Source: Thiobacillus sp. UBA3361
Lineage (GTDB): Bacteria > Pseudomonadota > Gammaproteobacteria > Burkholderiales > Thiobacillaceae
Reading direction: 5' to 3'
NCBI GenBank assembly: GCA_002360535.1
Contig: DEQR01000074.1
Location: forward strand, 1-55,282
DNA: 55,282 nucleotides
Shown: piece by piece, positions 24,553 to 33,502 of the stretch
Position numbering within the stretch: the first letter of the stretch is position 1
How the letters are laid out: each line of letters starts with the position of its first letter
The notes under the pieces: generated by a model
The model's database searches: none
The model's input: the letters and a program-made list of their open reading frames with translations, nothing else
Told to the model about the DNA's origin: nothing
Translations under genes and position numbers: made by a program

Positions 24553-27500
24553 TCAGTTGAACTTCGCCGCCCGCGCCAGCAACTTGTCGATGCCCGGCTC
24601 GCTCATGTTCCAGGGCGTGCCGGGGTGGATGCAGCCGGCGGTGCATTTCTCCGCCGCCTTGACGAAGTTGGCATAGGTGGTGCCCTTGGGATCGATGATC
24701 GTGGCCTTCTTGTCGGCGTTGTAGCGGAAGGCCTTGGGCGCCAGCTTGGTGCACTCGTCGCAGGCAGTGCACTCCGGGGTCTCGATCCAGGCCGGCTCGT
24801 AGCCATCGGCGCCGGCGGCAGGCTTGCCGGATGAGGCCACCGGGGGGCTGGCAAGGCTGTCCACGGCGATGCCCTGGCCGAAGCTGGCCAGGCTGGCGCT
24901 GATCTTGCCCAGCAGTTCTGCGCGGGCGCGTTCGGCGATGGCCTCGGTATCGACCGACTCCTTGTTCAGCCCGGCCACGTCCTTCAACTGTTGCCAGAAG
25001 TGCATCCGCTCCTCGCTGGACTTGGCCAGTTCCTCGGACACCATTACCCGCATCAGGCGGTTCTTCTTGTCCACCGCCCAGATGTAGGGGAACCTGCCTT
25101 CCCGCTCGTCGGCCGGCAGTTTGAGGAAGTCGGCCAGCAGGATCATGTCGTCGTTCCAGGTGTCCTGGGGTGCCTTGCGGAACTGCTTGGCGAAGCGGCC
25201 CTCGGTGAGGGCGAAGTCGGCGAAGGTCAGGGGCACGGCCATCTGCTGGGCGATGCCCTCCTCGTCCACGTAGTCCAGGGTGTACTCGGGCCAGTCTTCC
25301 TCCAGGGCCGGGTTGCCTTCCAGGCTGATGCACTCGCTGAAGGTGACGCCCTGGTCGGGGTCGTAGCGGAACAGGGGATAGGCGCGGGATTCCACCGCCA
25401 GCTTGGACTGATCGACCGAACGGTCGTCGCCCACGCCATGCTCGGGCGGGCAGACGGCGTACAGATTGAACAGCGCCGGGCGGCGGCTGTTCAGGCCGTC
25501 GATGAAGCTTTCGATCATGTGCGTCGGGCTGGAGATGGCGCTCTGGGCGATGTAGGCGTTGCGGTGGGCCATGCCGATGAGACTGATCTCCTTGCGGATC
25601 TCGCTCTTGCCGTGGTCCTTCTTGCCGTAGGGCGACATGTCGGCCACCTGGCCGATGAAGCCGGAGGTGCAGGCCTGGCCGCCGGTGTTGGAATAGACCT
25701 GGGTATCCACCACCATGATCTTCACCGGCATGTTGGTCATCAGGGCGCGCGACAGGTTCTGGAAGCCGATGTCGTACATGGCGCCATCGCCGCCGATGGC
25801 CACCACCGGCGGGCACAGCCGCCACTCGTCCTCGCTGAACGACTGCCAGTTGAAGTAGGTGAACTGGGCGTCGTGGGCCTCGGGGTTGTAACCCTCGGCG
25901 AGCTCGATCTCGGCCATGCGCACGGCCTTGAAGCCGTCGGCCATCTTGGTCATGTGGCCTTCGAACACCCCCAGGGCAACCGAGGGCGAGTCCTGGAACA
26001 GGTGGCTGGTCCAGGGGAAGGGATAGGGGTTGAACGGGTAGGTGGAGCCCCACACCGAGGTGCAGCCGGTGGAGTTGACGATGCCCATCTCGGCGCGGCC
26101 GCGGCGGGTGGGGCCTTCCACGTAGCGCCACTTGAGGTCCTTCAGCTTTTCCAGCAGCTGGGTCACCCAGCGCAGCCATTGGGGGTCGATGGGCTGGGCG
26201 GCGTTGTCCTCCAGCAGGCTCTCGGACAGGCTGGCCAGGGTCAGGTCGTGGCCCTGGCTGGCCTCCACCGCGTGCATCACGGCACGGGTGTCACCCAGGT
26301 TCACCGATTCGGTGAGCTTCATGCGGATGTGCTTTTCCAGGCCCTGGATGAGGTCGTCCAGCTTCTCCAGGAAGGACTGCACACGCGGCTGCATCAGGGC
26401 GGTGACGGTGGCGGTGAACAGGTGGATGGAGGTCTTCTCGCCGCAGCCCAGGCAGGCGCCGTCGCCGCAGGCAAAGGCGCCATAGTTCTTCTTGTCCAGC
26501 AGCAGGGTCTCCAGGGCACCGATCTTCTCGTCGAGATCATCGATGCGGCTGAACTCCTTGGGTGTGCTGGGCAGATCGAGCCAGAAACCCCAGTCCTTCT
26601 TCATCTGGTCGATGCTGGCCTCGGTCTGGGTGACCATCTTCAGGGCGTCGTCCTCGCACACCTCCACGCACAGGGCGCAGCCCTTGCAGGTGTAGGGGTT
26701 GACAGTGATGGAGAACAGGCCGCCGCTGCCCTTGGCCTTCTTCTCCTTCTGGGTCCAGTAGGGCTTGGTGGTGGCAAACTGGAACTCGCCGATGGTGCGT
26801 TCCAGCAGGTGGTATTCCTCCTCCATGCTGTCGTTGCCCTGGTTGGGGTCCTCGTGCATGGCCTGGTCGATGGCCTGTCTGAGCAATGCCCTGACATCCA
26901 GGCCGTCCTTGTCCAGCGCGCCCTTGAGGCGCTTCTCCACGCTGCGGATGCCCTTGCGCAGGAAGCGCGTCGGACGGCCGCCCAGCTCGATCTTCTGCAC
27001 GGCGCTGTTGAGGATGTCACCCACCGTGGACACCAGGCCGGGGATGGCCGAGTCAGGGCAGGCGGTGTAACAGTTGCCGCAGGCGGTGCAGTTCTCGGCG
27101 ACCCACACCGGATGCTCGAAACGGATCTGGGTCATGTCCCGGAACACGCCGGTGACGGCGGGGATCAGGGCCATGCCCATGAACGGGTCGGCCAGGTTGT
27201 CCGAGCCCTTGCCGGAGATGTAGAAGTTGCCGGTCTGTTCCCAGAAGCGGTGGATGTCGGCCGCGCCACCCCTGCCCTCCGGCTGCCGCTTGAGCATGAT
27301 AGGCAGGGCCGGCGCCAGCAGCTTGGCGACAGCCGGGCGGGCGCCCACCTGCTTCACCTCGGCGGGGATCTCGTGGATCTCGGTGTAGCCGCGCTTCACC
27401 ACCCGCACGTTGTCCTGCACCACCCGCTCGCCCTTCTTGCCGAATTTCGCGCGCAGCTGATCTTCGATGGCCTTGAACAGGGTCTCCTCGGACAGGCCGG

Positions 27501-29499
27501 CCCGCTCCTTCACGTCGGAGGCGTGGAAGAAGGCGCCCTGGAAGGCGTTGCCCTGCATCCGCAGTTGCAGATCAGGGTTGGAGGACTCCTCCCGGGCGAT
27601 GCTGAAGGCGTCCAGGTAGAAGACGCGGATGCCGTTGTCGACGATGGATTTTTGCGTTTGGATCGGGAAGCTGGCCCACAGGGCGGCCGCGTCGGGCAGG
27701 TTGCTCTGGATGATGAACACGCCGCCCTTGACCATGCCGGCGATGGCGTTGGTGTGGCCGAACACGTTGGGGTCGGGGGACAGCACCACGTCCACGTGGG
27801 TGTATTCGCAGTTGACGCGGATGGGTTCCGGCGCGGCGGACAGGTAGTAGGTGGTGGGCTGGCCCTTCTTCTCCGAGCCGTACTTGGGATTGGCCTTGAT
27901 GTCCCAGCCCAAGAGCTCGAACAGGGTCATGGCCAGGTTCTTGCCGGTGGTCACCGCGCCCCAGCCGCCCACCGAGTGCATGCGCACGGCGATGGCGCCC
28001 TTGGGCATCAGGTTGGGGTTCTCGCTGCCGTGGATGGCCATTTCCTTGATGCGCGGATAGGCCTCCAGGATTTCCTGCTGGTGGATCTCCTGCTTGGGGT
28101 TGGCGGCCTGGTCGCGCACGAAGTCGATGGACAGGTAGTAGAACTTCCGGTGGGCACCCTTCTCGGTCATGTTCTCCACCGCGGCCACCATGCCCTCGGG
28201 TTGCAGGTCGCGGGAGCCCAGGCCGTAGCAACCGGAATACAGGCGCGGCATGTCCTTGGCGCTGGCGTAAGTGGCATAGCCGGGGTAGGCGCCGCCGTCG
28301 ACGCCATTCTCCAGACACTTGGTCAGGGCGGCGCGCACCTCGCGCATCAGCGGCAGATCCTCGGACAGGGGCTGATCGGTGCGCTCCAGCACCGCCACGC
28401 CCTTTTTGCCCTTCAGTACATGGCCCAGCACGTCGCCTGGGAAGGGGCGGAACAGGGTCAGGTTGACCACGCCCACCTTCAGCTTGCGGGTCTCCCGCAG
28501 CCAGTCGGCCACGGCGGCGGCCTGCACGGTCATGCTGCCCATGCCCAGAATGATGTAGTCCGCGTCGGCACACCTGTAGGCATCCACCCGGCCGTACTTG
28601 CGCCCGGTCAGCTCGGCGTACTCGGCGCAGCACCGGTCGAAGATGGCCGGGATGTGCTCGAAGAAGTACGGACGCTGGGCGGCGGTGGCCTGCATGTGGG
28701 CGTCCTGGTTGGTCACCGCGCCGGAGGTCACCGGGCTATCGACATCCCAAAGGGCCGGCACGCGACGGCGCTTGGGCCCATAGATGATTTTCTGGGCCGG
28801 GGTCGGCGTGTCGATGATGTCGTCCGGCTTGCCCAGGAACTCGGCCACCAGTTCGCGCTCGGGCACCAGCACCGGCTCGATCAGGTGGGTGGTCAGGAAG
28901 CCGTCCATGGCGGCGATGGCCGGGGTCAGCGACAGCTCGGCGGTCTTGCGCGCGATCAGGTTCAGATCGGCGGCCTCCTGGGCGCTGTTGGCCATGGTCT
29001 GGATGAAGCCGGTGTCATCGACGCAGTGGAAGTCGTCGTGCCCGGCGTGCACGTTCAGGGTGGCCTTGGTGATCGCCCGGCAGCCCATGTTCAGCACGTA
29101 GGGCAGGCGCTTGCCCACCGCACCGTACAGGGATTCGTGCATGAAGGCCACACCTTGCGCGGAGGAAAAGTTCACCGCCCGCAGGCCGCTCATCGACATG
29201 CCGGCGGTGACACCGGCGGCGGCGTGTTCGGACTCGGGCTCCAGAAAGATCAGCGGCCGGCCGGAGACGTTGATGTGCCCTGCGGCGCTGGCCTCGGCCC
29301 AATACTCGCCCATGTTGGTGGACGGGGTGATGGGATAGGCACCGGCTGCGTCGGAGGCCTCCCGTTCGACCAGGATCACGGCGGTGTTGCCGTCGATGGC
29401 GTCGCGCACACCGGGGTATTTGACCTTTTTCGCTTCGGCCTTGGCGGAGGCACCGGCTTCCAGCAGATGGGTCTTCATATCGAACAGTTTCTTCAACAC
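24553..29499 (-). CDS. nifJ: Giant pyruvate (2-oxoacid):ferredoxin/flavodoxin oxidoreductase, single chain
   Basis: TPP-dependent enzyme oxidising pyruvate (or a related 2-oxoacid) to acetyl-CoA with transfer to ferredoxin, or the reverse. It has 1648 residues against about 1190 for usual NifJ. Seen: the N-terminal domain with YPITPSTNMGEYWAE (about 55), the transketolase-C-like domain (about 335-420), the gamma domain (about 500-700), [4Fe-4S] motifs starting at C804 and C938, the TPP site with GDG (D1238) and SNTGGQ (N1271), and an extra C-terminal ferredoxin-like domain (C1577, C1580, C1583, C1619/C1623). Extra length lies between the two ferredoxin motifs, in the TPP domain (about 1090-1190) and at the C-terminus. 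The start is GTG 29499 with a GAGAGGA site. It is encoded between rnfB and rnfC. Substrate not provable from sequence. Confidence 0.9.
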   Translation of the reverse strand: MLKKLFDMKTHLLEAGASAKAEAKKVKYPGVRDAIDGNTAVILVEREASDAAGAYPITPSTNMGEYWAEASAAGHINVSGRPLIFLEPESEHAAAGVTAGMSMSGLRAVNFSSAQGVAFMHESLYGAVGKRLPYVLNMGCRAITKATLNVHAGHDDFHCVDDTGFIQTMANSAQEAADLNLIARKTAELSLTPAIAAMDGFLTTHLIEPVLVPERELVAEFLGKPDDIIDTPTPAQKIIYGPKRRRVPALWDVDSPVTSGAVTNQDAHMQATAAQRPYFFEHIPAIFDRCCAEYAELTGRKYGRVDAYRCADADYIILGMGSMTVQAAAVADWLRETRKLKVGVVNLTLFRPFPGDVLGHVLKGKKGVAVLERTDQPLSEDLPLMREVRAALTKCLENGVDGGAYPGYATYASAKDMPRLYSGCYGLGSRDLQPEGMVAAVENMTEKGAHRKFYYLSIDFVRDQAANPKQEIHQQEILEAYPRIKEMAIHGSENPNLMPKGAIAVRMHSVGGWGAVTTGKNLAMTLFELLGWDIKANPKYGSEKKGQPTTYYLSAAPEPIRVNCEYTHVDVVLSPDPNVFGHTNAIAGMVKGGVFIIQSNLPDAAALWASFPIQTQKSIVDNGIRVFYLDAFSIAREESSNPDLQLRMQGNAFQGAFFHASDVKERAGLSEETLFKAIEDQLRAKFGKKGERVVQDNVRVVKRGYTEIHEIPAEVKQVGARPAVAKLLAPALPIMLKRQPEGRGGAADIHRFWEQTGNFYISGKGSDNLADPFMGMALIPAVTGVFRDMTQIRFEHPVWVAENCTACGNCYTACPDSAIPGLVSTVGDILNSAVQKIELGGRPTRFLRKGIRSVEKRLKGALDKDGLDVRALLRQAIDQAMHEDPNQGNDSMEEEYHLLERTIGEFQFATTKPYWTQKEKKAKGSGGLFSITVNPYTCKGCALCVEVCEDDALKMVTQTEASIDQMKKDWGFWLDLPSTPKEFSRIDDLDEKIGALETLLLDKKNYGAFACGDGACLGCGEKTSIHLFTATVTALMQPRVQSFLEKLDDLIQGLEKHIRMKLTESVNLGDTRAVMHAVEASQGHDLTLASLSESLLEDNAAQPIDPQWLRWVTQLLEKLKDLKWRYVEGPTRRGRAEMGIVNSTGCTSVWGSTYPFNPYPFPWTSHLFQDSPSVALGVFEGHMTKMADGFKAVRMAEIELAEGYNPEAHDAQFTYFNWQSFSEDEWRLCPPVVAIGGDGAMYDIGFQNLSRALMTNMPVKIMVVDTQVYSNTGGQACTSGFIGQVADMSPYGKKDHGKSEIRKEISLIGMAHRNAYIAQSAISSPTHMIESFIDGLNSRRPALFNLYAVCPPEHGVGDDRSVDQSKLAVESRAYPLFRYDPDQGVTFSECISLEGNPALEEDWPEYTLDYVDEEGIAQQMAVPLTFADFALTEGRFAKQFRKAPQDTWNDDMILLADFLKLPADEREGRFPYIWAVDKKNRLMRVMVSEELAKSSEERMHFWQQLKDVAGLNKESVDTEAIAERARAELLGKISASLASFGQGIAVDSLASPPVASSGKPAAGADGYEPAWIETPECTACDECTKLAPKAFRYNADKKATIIDPKGTTYANFVKAAEKCTAGCIHPGTPWNMSEPGIDKLLARAAKFN

Positions 29500-29522
29500 G
29501 GCCTATCCTCTCTCAATGGACA

Positions 29523-29562
29523 CCCCTCGCCCGCGGGAAGAGGGGCTGGGGTGAGGGTGACG
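29523..29562. repeat. Intergenic repeat between rnfB and nifJ
   Basis: A CCCCTCGCCC/GGGAAGAGGGG inverted repeat followed by GGGGTGAGGGTGACG. The same tail follows the palindrome at 47428-47453 in the nuo operon, so the two are copies of one element. Further C/G-rich repeats (CCCTCACCCGG, CCGGTGAGGGTG) continue to about 29620. The whole 142-base gap is repeat-like. Confidence 0.55.
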
Positions 29563-29641
29563 CCTGATAAGGCTCCCCCCTCACCCGGCTTCGCCACCCT
29601 CCCCCACCCGGTGAGGGTGAACGTGTGGTTACTCTTCAGCA

Positions 29642-30523
29642 TCATCGGCCACCCGCCAGCGGCAAGGGTGAAATGCGCACGATCTTCTTGGCCGCCGTGC
29701 CTTTGCGTGCGGCACCGTTCTCCAGCCAAACGATGGCCCCGGTCGGACAACGCTGGATCGACTCCGGCGAAGCCAGGTGATTGAACTCGTAATCGATGGT
29801 TGCCAGGTTGCCGTCCAGTTTCATCAGGCCGGGCGCGGAATCGGCCACGCATTTGCCGCAGGCGGTGCAGGCCACTTCACACTGTGCCTCGGCGGTATCG
29901 CCGTCGGCGCGGTTCTTGCACGCCACCCACAATCTGCGGGCGATGGGCTGCAGGGAGAATAAGGCCTTGGGGCAGACTTCGACGCAATCGCCGCAGGCGG
30001 TGCACTTGGCCGTGTCCACCACCGGCAGGCCCCATTGATCCATGTGGATGGCGTCGAAGTCGCACACCACCTCGCAGTCGCCCAGACCCAGGCAACCCCA
30101 GGCGCAATCCTTGCCGCCGCCGCCCACCGTGGCCGCCGCCCGGCAAGTGCCCAGGCCCTTGTAGTCGGCCCGGTTGCGAGCCACGTGTGATCCGCCGGCA
30201 CAGGCGAGGCGGGCCACCCGTTTCTCGGTCTGGCCCATATCCACGCCCAGCATCTGGGCGATGTAGGCGTTCATATCGGGTGCATTGACGGTGCACTTGG
30301 AAGGGTCGATCGCGCCGGCCACCACCGATTCGGCGAAGTTGCGGCACCCCGCGGTACCGCAGGCGCCGCAGTTGGCCTTGGGCAACAGGGCTTCCACCTG
30401 TTCGATACGGGGGTCCTCCCAGACATACAGGCGCTTGTTGGCCATCGCCAGTATCCAGGCCAAGAGGCCGCCCAGCATGGCCATGAAGCCACCCGCCAGG
30501 GCGACGGAACCCATCGTTTCCAT
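29642..30523 (-). CDS. rnfB: Rnf complex ferredoxin-side subunit RnfB (long form)
   Basis: A 293-residue subunit with an N-terminal membrane anchor (about 5-27), a [4Fe-4S] domain (NCGACGTAGC ... C) and then several ferredoxin-type clusters (CLGLGDCEVVC, CTACGDCVEVCP, CTACGKC and a final RCPTGAIVW). It is longer and richer in Cys than the roughly 190-residue gammaproteobacterial RnfB and resembles long RnfB of anaerobes. It accepts or donates ferredoxin-level electrons. Start ATG 30523 (METMGSVALAGG) precedes the membrane helix. The ORF extension to 30634 lacks family similarity. It is the first gene of the rnf-nifJ cluster and is divergent from a LysR gene. Confidence 0.93.
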   Translation of the reverse strand: METMGSVALAGGFMAMLGGLLAWILAMANKRLYVWEDPRIEQVEALLPKANCGACGTAGCRNFAESVVAGAIDPSKCTVNAPDMNAYIAQMLGVDMGQTEKRVARLACAGGSHVARNRADYKGLGTCRAAATVGGGGKDCAWGCLGLGDCEVVCDFDAIHMDQWGLPVVDTAKCTACGDCVEVCPKALFSLQPIARRLWVACKNRADGDTAEAQCEVACTACGKCVADSAPGLMKLDGNLATIDYEFNHLASPESIQRCPTGAIVWLENGAARKGTAAKKIVRISPLPLAGGR

Positions 30524-30749
30524 GTCGTCTCTCAAGTCGCTCGCCGGCCCTTCCCAAGAGCGCGTTGGCTCCCTTGGGGGCGGCACGGGCATCCCGAGCC
30601 GCGGCACGGCTAATAATTCACTCCATCTCGCCACCCATGCCGATATCGGGCGCGAAGCGGTTCAGTGTCAGCTTAGACCAGTCACTCAGGACACCAAGGT
30701 CCTGTTTTTGTGCAGTGCAGTGTATAAAGATTTCAATCATGAGTCAGGC

Positions 30750-30773
30750 CAATAATTTCAATTTTTTGTATTG
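30750..30773. promoter_or_regulatory. AT-rich inverted repeat, candidate LysR operator
   Basis: CAATA (30750-30754) and TATTG (30769-30773) are inverted arms around 14 AT-rich bases, in an AT-rich island of an otherwise GC-rich window. It lies in the 285-base region between divergent rnfB and the LysR gene, where LysR regulators usually bind. I could not pick convincing -35/-10 pairs for either gene. TATAAA at 30723 lacks a partner. Confidence 0.4.
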
Positions 30774-30808
30774 TTCGTTTTAATGAAAGTGCCACGCCGG
30801 AATCCACC

Positions 30809-31735
30809 ATGTCCGAAGATTCCCCCTTGTACTACAAGAACAATCGCCTGAAGCAGCTGCGCGCCTTTTACCAGGTGGTGCGCTGCGGCAGCATATCCAA
30901 GGCAGCGGAAAAACTCTATCTGAGCCAGCCTTCCGTATCCTTGCAGATCCAGGCTCTGGAACGGGAGCTGGCCGTCATTCTGTTCGAGCGCCGCGGGCCC
31001 CATCTGAAGCTGACCCCCGAAGGGGAAGCGCTCTACAAACTGTCCGAACCCCTGGTAGAGGGTATCGACAAATTGCAGGAAAACTTTGCCGCCCATTTCG
31101 GCAGGCTGGAATCGGGCGAACTGAACATCGGCGCCGGCGAATCCACCATCCTTTACGTCCTGCCGGAACCGGTGCGCCGCTTCGTGGCGGCCTACCCCAG
31201 GGTGCATCTGAAGCTGCACAACGTCACCGGCCGGGATGGCCTGAAGATGCTGCGCGCCGACGAAATCGATTTCGCCGTCGGCTCCATGCTGGAGGTACCG
31301 GAGGACATCGAATACACCCCGGTGGTGAGCTTTGATCCCATGCTCATCACGCCCTTGGACCATCCCCTCGCCGAAAAGGCCGCTTCGGGCCGGGAGGTGA
31401 CCCTGGAAGACGTCAGCCATTACGGCCTGATCCTGCCCCCCGCCCACCTGTCCACCTGGCGGATCGTGAAATATGTGTTCCAGCAGCACAACCTGACCTT
31501 CTCGGTGACACTGGAGGCGGGCGGCTGGGAGGTGATCAAGAAATACGTGGAGTTGGGCATGGGCATCTCCATCGTCACCGACATCTGCCTGACCGGGGGC
31601 GAAAGGCTGGCCCGCATCCCCTTGTCCCGTTATTTCCCGAAGCGCGGCTACGGACTGGTGGTGCGCAAGGGACGCTTCCAATCGCCGCAGGCGCGGCGCT
31701 TCATCGACATGCTCCAGGAGGTCTATCCCCAGTAG
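30809..31735 (+). CDS. LysR-family transcriptional regulator (CysB/Cbl-like)
   Basis: A 308-residue regulator. The N-terminal winged HTH spans about residues 12-70 (LRAFYQVVRCGSISKAAEKLYLSQPSVSLQIQALE), followed by an effector domain with two Rossmann-like halves (about 95-300). The start is ATG 30809 with a weak ribosome site. It is divergent from rnfB, which by the usual LysR habit makes the rnf-nifJ cluster its likely target. Its effector is unknown. Similarity to CysB is impressionistic, from the effector domain shape. Confidence 0.9.
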   Translation: MSEDSPLYYKNNRLKQLRAFYQVVRCGSISKAAEKLYLSQPSVSLQIQALERELAVILFERRGPHLKLTPEGEALYKLSEPLVEGIDKLQENFAAHFGRLESGELNIGAGESTILYVLPEPVRRFVAAYPRVHLKLHNVTGRDGLKMLRADEIDFAVGSMLEVPEDIEYTPVVSFDPMLITPLDHPLAEKAASGREVTLEDVSHYGLILPPAHLSTWRIVKYVFQQHNLTFSVTLEAGGWEVIKKYVELGMGISIVTDICLTGGERLARIPLSRYFPKRGYGLVVRKGRFQSPQARRFIDMLQEVYPQ

Positions 31736-31772
31736 CCGGCCCAGGGCGTATATAAGGCTTTGATAATAATTC

Positions 31773-31800
31773 TAAACTTCCGGGAGCATCGTGCCGATAG
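31773..31800 (+). promoter_or_regulatory. Candidate sigma-28 (flagellar) promoter of the chemoreceptor gene
   Basis: TAAACTTC (31773-31780), then 12 bases, then GCCGATAG (31793-31800) closely fits the sigma-28 consensus (TAAAGTTT-N11-GCCGATAA) with one extra spacer base. It lies 31 bases before the chemoreceptor start, a class of gene often controlled this way. Confidence 0.55.
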
Positions 31801-31831
31801 CGGGCCACGAAGAGAGTTTGGGGAGCACCGA

Positions 31832-33463
31832 ATGCGTATTCTGGAGAACTTGTCCATCAAGGTTAAGCTGATCGCGCTCACCGCCTTCCTGGCCGCGATG
31901 CTGCTGATGAGCGGCGGCATGGGGATATTCGGCATGCAGCAGTCGCAAAACGCCATGGCCGTGGTCTATAAGGAGCATGTCACGGCCATCAACACCCTCA
32001 ACGAGATCCGCGGCTATCAGTACAAGATCCTCCAGGAACTCGTCTCCGCCCGTCTGGAACAGGACGCCTTCGAGATCCAAGCCTACAACGACCGGGTGGA
32101 CAAGAACGTCTTCGAGGTCGGCACCCTACTGAAGGCTTACGGCGAGCAGGTTCGGGAGGGCGAGGAAAAGCAGCTGTTCGATGCCTTCATGACCGCGCGC
32201 ATGAACATGGGTACCAATGGGGTCGAACCCATGAAGGACATGCTCATCGCCGAACGGCTGGACGAGGCCGGCGAACATTACAAGGCGACCCTGGCCCCCG
32301 CTTTCCGGGCCGCATCGGACAGCCTGGACAAGCTCATCCAGCATCACGTCCAAGCCGCGGGGGCAGCCTACGCACGGGTCAGCTCCCTGGCGGGAACGAC
32401 CCAGACCATCGCCGGCGGCACCACCCTGGCCGGCCTGATCCTGTCCGTGCTGCTCAGCCTGGCGGTGATCCAGTCCATCACCCGCGATGTGGGACTGCTG
32501 CGCCGGGCTGCCACACAATTGGCCAAGGGCGACCTGACCGCCCGCACCGGCGTGCGCGGACGGCATGAATTGGGCGAGGTCGGCCAATCCTTCGACGCCA
32601 TGGCGGCCGCATTCAGCACCCTGATCGGACAGGTGCACAGTTCCTCGACCCGTGTCAGCGGCGAGGCGGAGGGCCTGGCCAGCATCGCCGCCGAGGTCGC
32701 GCAGGGCTCCCAAGCCCAGATAACCCAGTCCACCGCCACCTCTGCGTCGGCGACGGAAATGGATCTGGCGGTACATGAAGTGACCGATCGGCTGTCCCAG
32801 GTTGTCAACCTGACCGATCAGGCCAGCGAACAAACCCAGCAAGGACGGCGGGTGGTGAACGATGCCGTCAACGGCATCACGGACGTGGCCCGCACGGTGG
32901 AAGAGTCGGCCGCCCTGATCGCCTCGCTGGGGCAGCGTTCCGACGAGATCGGCAAGATCGTGCAGGTGATCAAGGACATCGCCGACCAGACCAACCTGCT
33001 GGCCCTGAATGCCGCCATCGAGGCGGCGCGCGCCGGTGAGCAAGGGCGCGGGTTCGCGGTGGTGGCGGACGAGGTGCGCAAGCTGGCGGAACGTACCGCC
33101 AAGGCGACCTCGGAAATTTCCGGCATGATCCAGACCATTCAGTCTCAGACCGGCCAGACCGTGGAGATCATGGAGCGTGGCAACCGGCAGGCGGGCGATG
33201 GCGTGGCCATGGCCAACCGGGCCGGCCAATCTCTCGAGGAAATCAGTGCGGTGGTCGATAGGGTCGTGAAGCTGATCCACGAAATCAGCACGGCCTCCTC
33301 CGCGCAGGTCGAGGCCACCCACGCCATCAACCGCGTGGCGGGCGACATGGCCGGCACCGCCCGGTCGAACGGTGCCGCCGTGGACAAGGCCCTGAGCGCG
33401 ACACGGGCGCTGCGCGAACTGGCCCAGGACCTGCAGGCCTCAGTCTCCCGGTTTCAGCTTTAG
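31832..33463 (+). CDS. Methyl-accepting chemotaxis protein
   Basis: Membrane chemoreceptor of 543 residues. TM1 is at about 12-34, then a periplasmic four-helix-bundle-like sensor of about 150 residues, TM2 at about 190-212, HAMP to about 265 and a cytoplasmic signalling domain. The conserved hairpin tip (DQTNLLALNAAIEAARAGEQ) lies near residues 382-402. There is no C-terminal CheR/CheB-binding pentapeptide. Start ATG 31832 has GGGGAG upstream. The in-frame ATG at 31760 lies before the promoter. It is a single gene and its ligand is unknown. Confidence 0.95.
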   Translation: MRILENLSIKVKLIALTAFLAAMLLMSGGMGIFGMQQSQNAMAVVYKEHVTAINTLNEIRGYQYKILQELVSARLEQDAFEIQAYNDRVDKNVFEVGTLLKAYGEQVREGEEKQLFDAFMTARMNMGTNGVEPMKDMLIAERLDEAGEHYKATLAPAFRAASDSLDKLIQHHVQAAGAAYARVSSLAGTTQTIAGGTTLAGLILSVLLSLAVIQSITRDVGLLRRAATQLAKGDLTARTGVRGRHELGEVGQSFDAMAAAFSTLIGQVHSSSTRVSGEAEGLASIAAEVAQGSQAQITQSTATSASATEMDLAVHEVTDRLSQVVNLTDQASEQTQQGRRVVNDAVNGITDVARTVEESAALIASLGQRSDEIGKIVQVIKDIADQTNLLALNAAIEAARAGEQGRGFAVVADEVRKLAERTAKATSEISGMIQTIQSQTGQTVEIMERGNRQAGDGVAMANRAGQSLEEISAVVDRVVKLIHEISTASSAQVEATHAINRVAGDMAGTARSNGAAVDKALSATRALRELAQDLQASVSRFQL

Positions 33464-33502
33464 GGCGTCACGGGCGCGTTGAACTCCGGCCGGACCGGCC
33501 GG

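Noticed and set aside
24553..29499. Evidence for a nitrogen fixation island because of the nifJ-like gene
   Set aside because: No nitrogenase or other nif gene is present in the window; the name reflects family only.
24991..29784. Open frame of about 1600 codons antisense to the giant oxidoreductase
   Set aside because: Translation is low-complexity, rich in His, Gly, Val and Leu, with no domain. It mirrors the codon bias of the real gene on the minus strand, as is usual in high-GC DNA.
30723..30728. TATAAA as a promoter for the LysR gene
   Set aside because: No matching -35 at a workable distance; the island is simply AT-rich.
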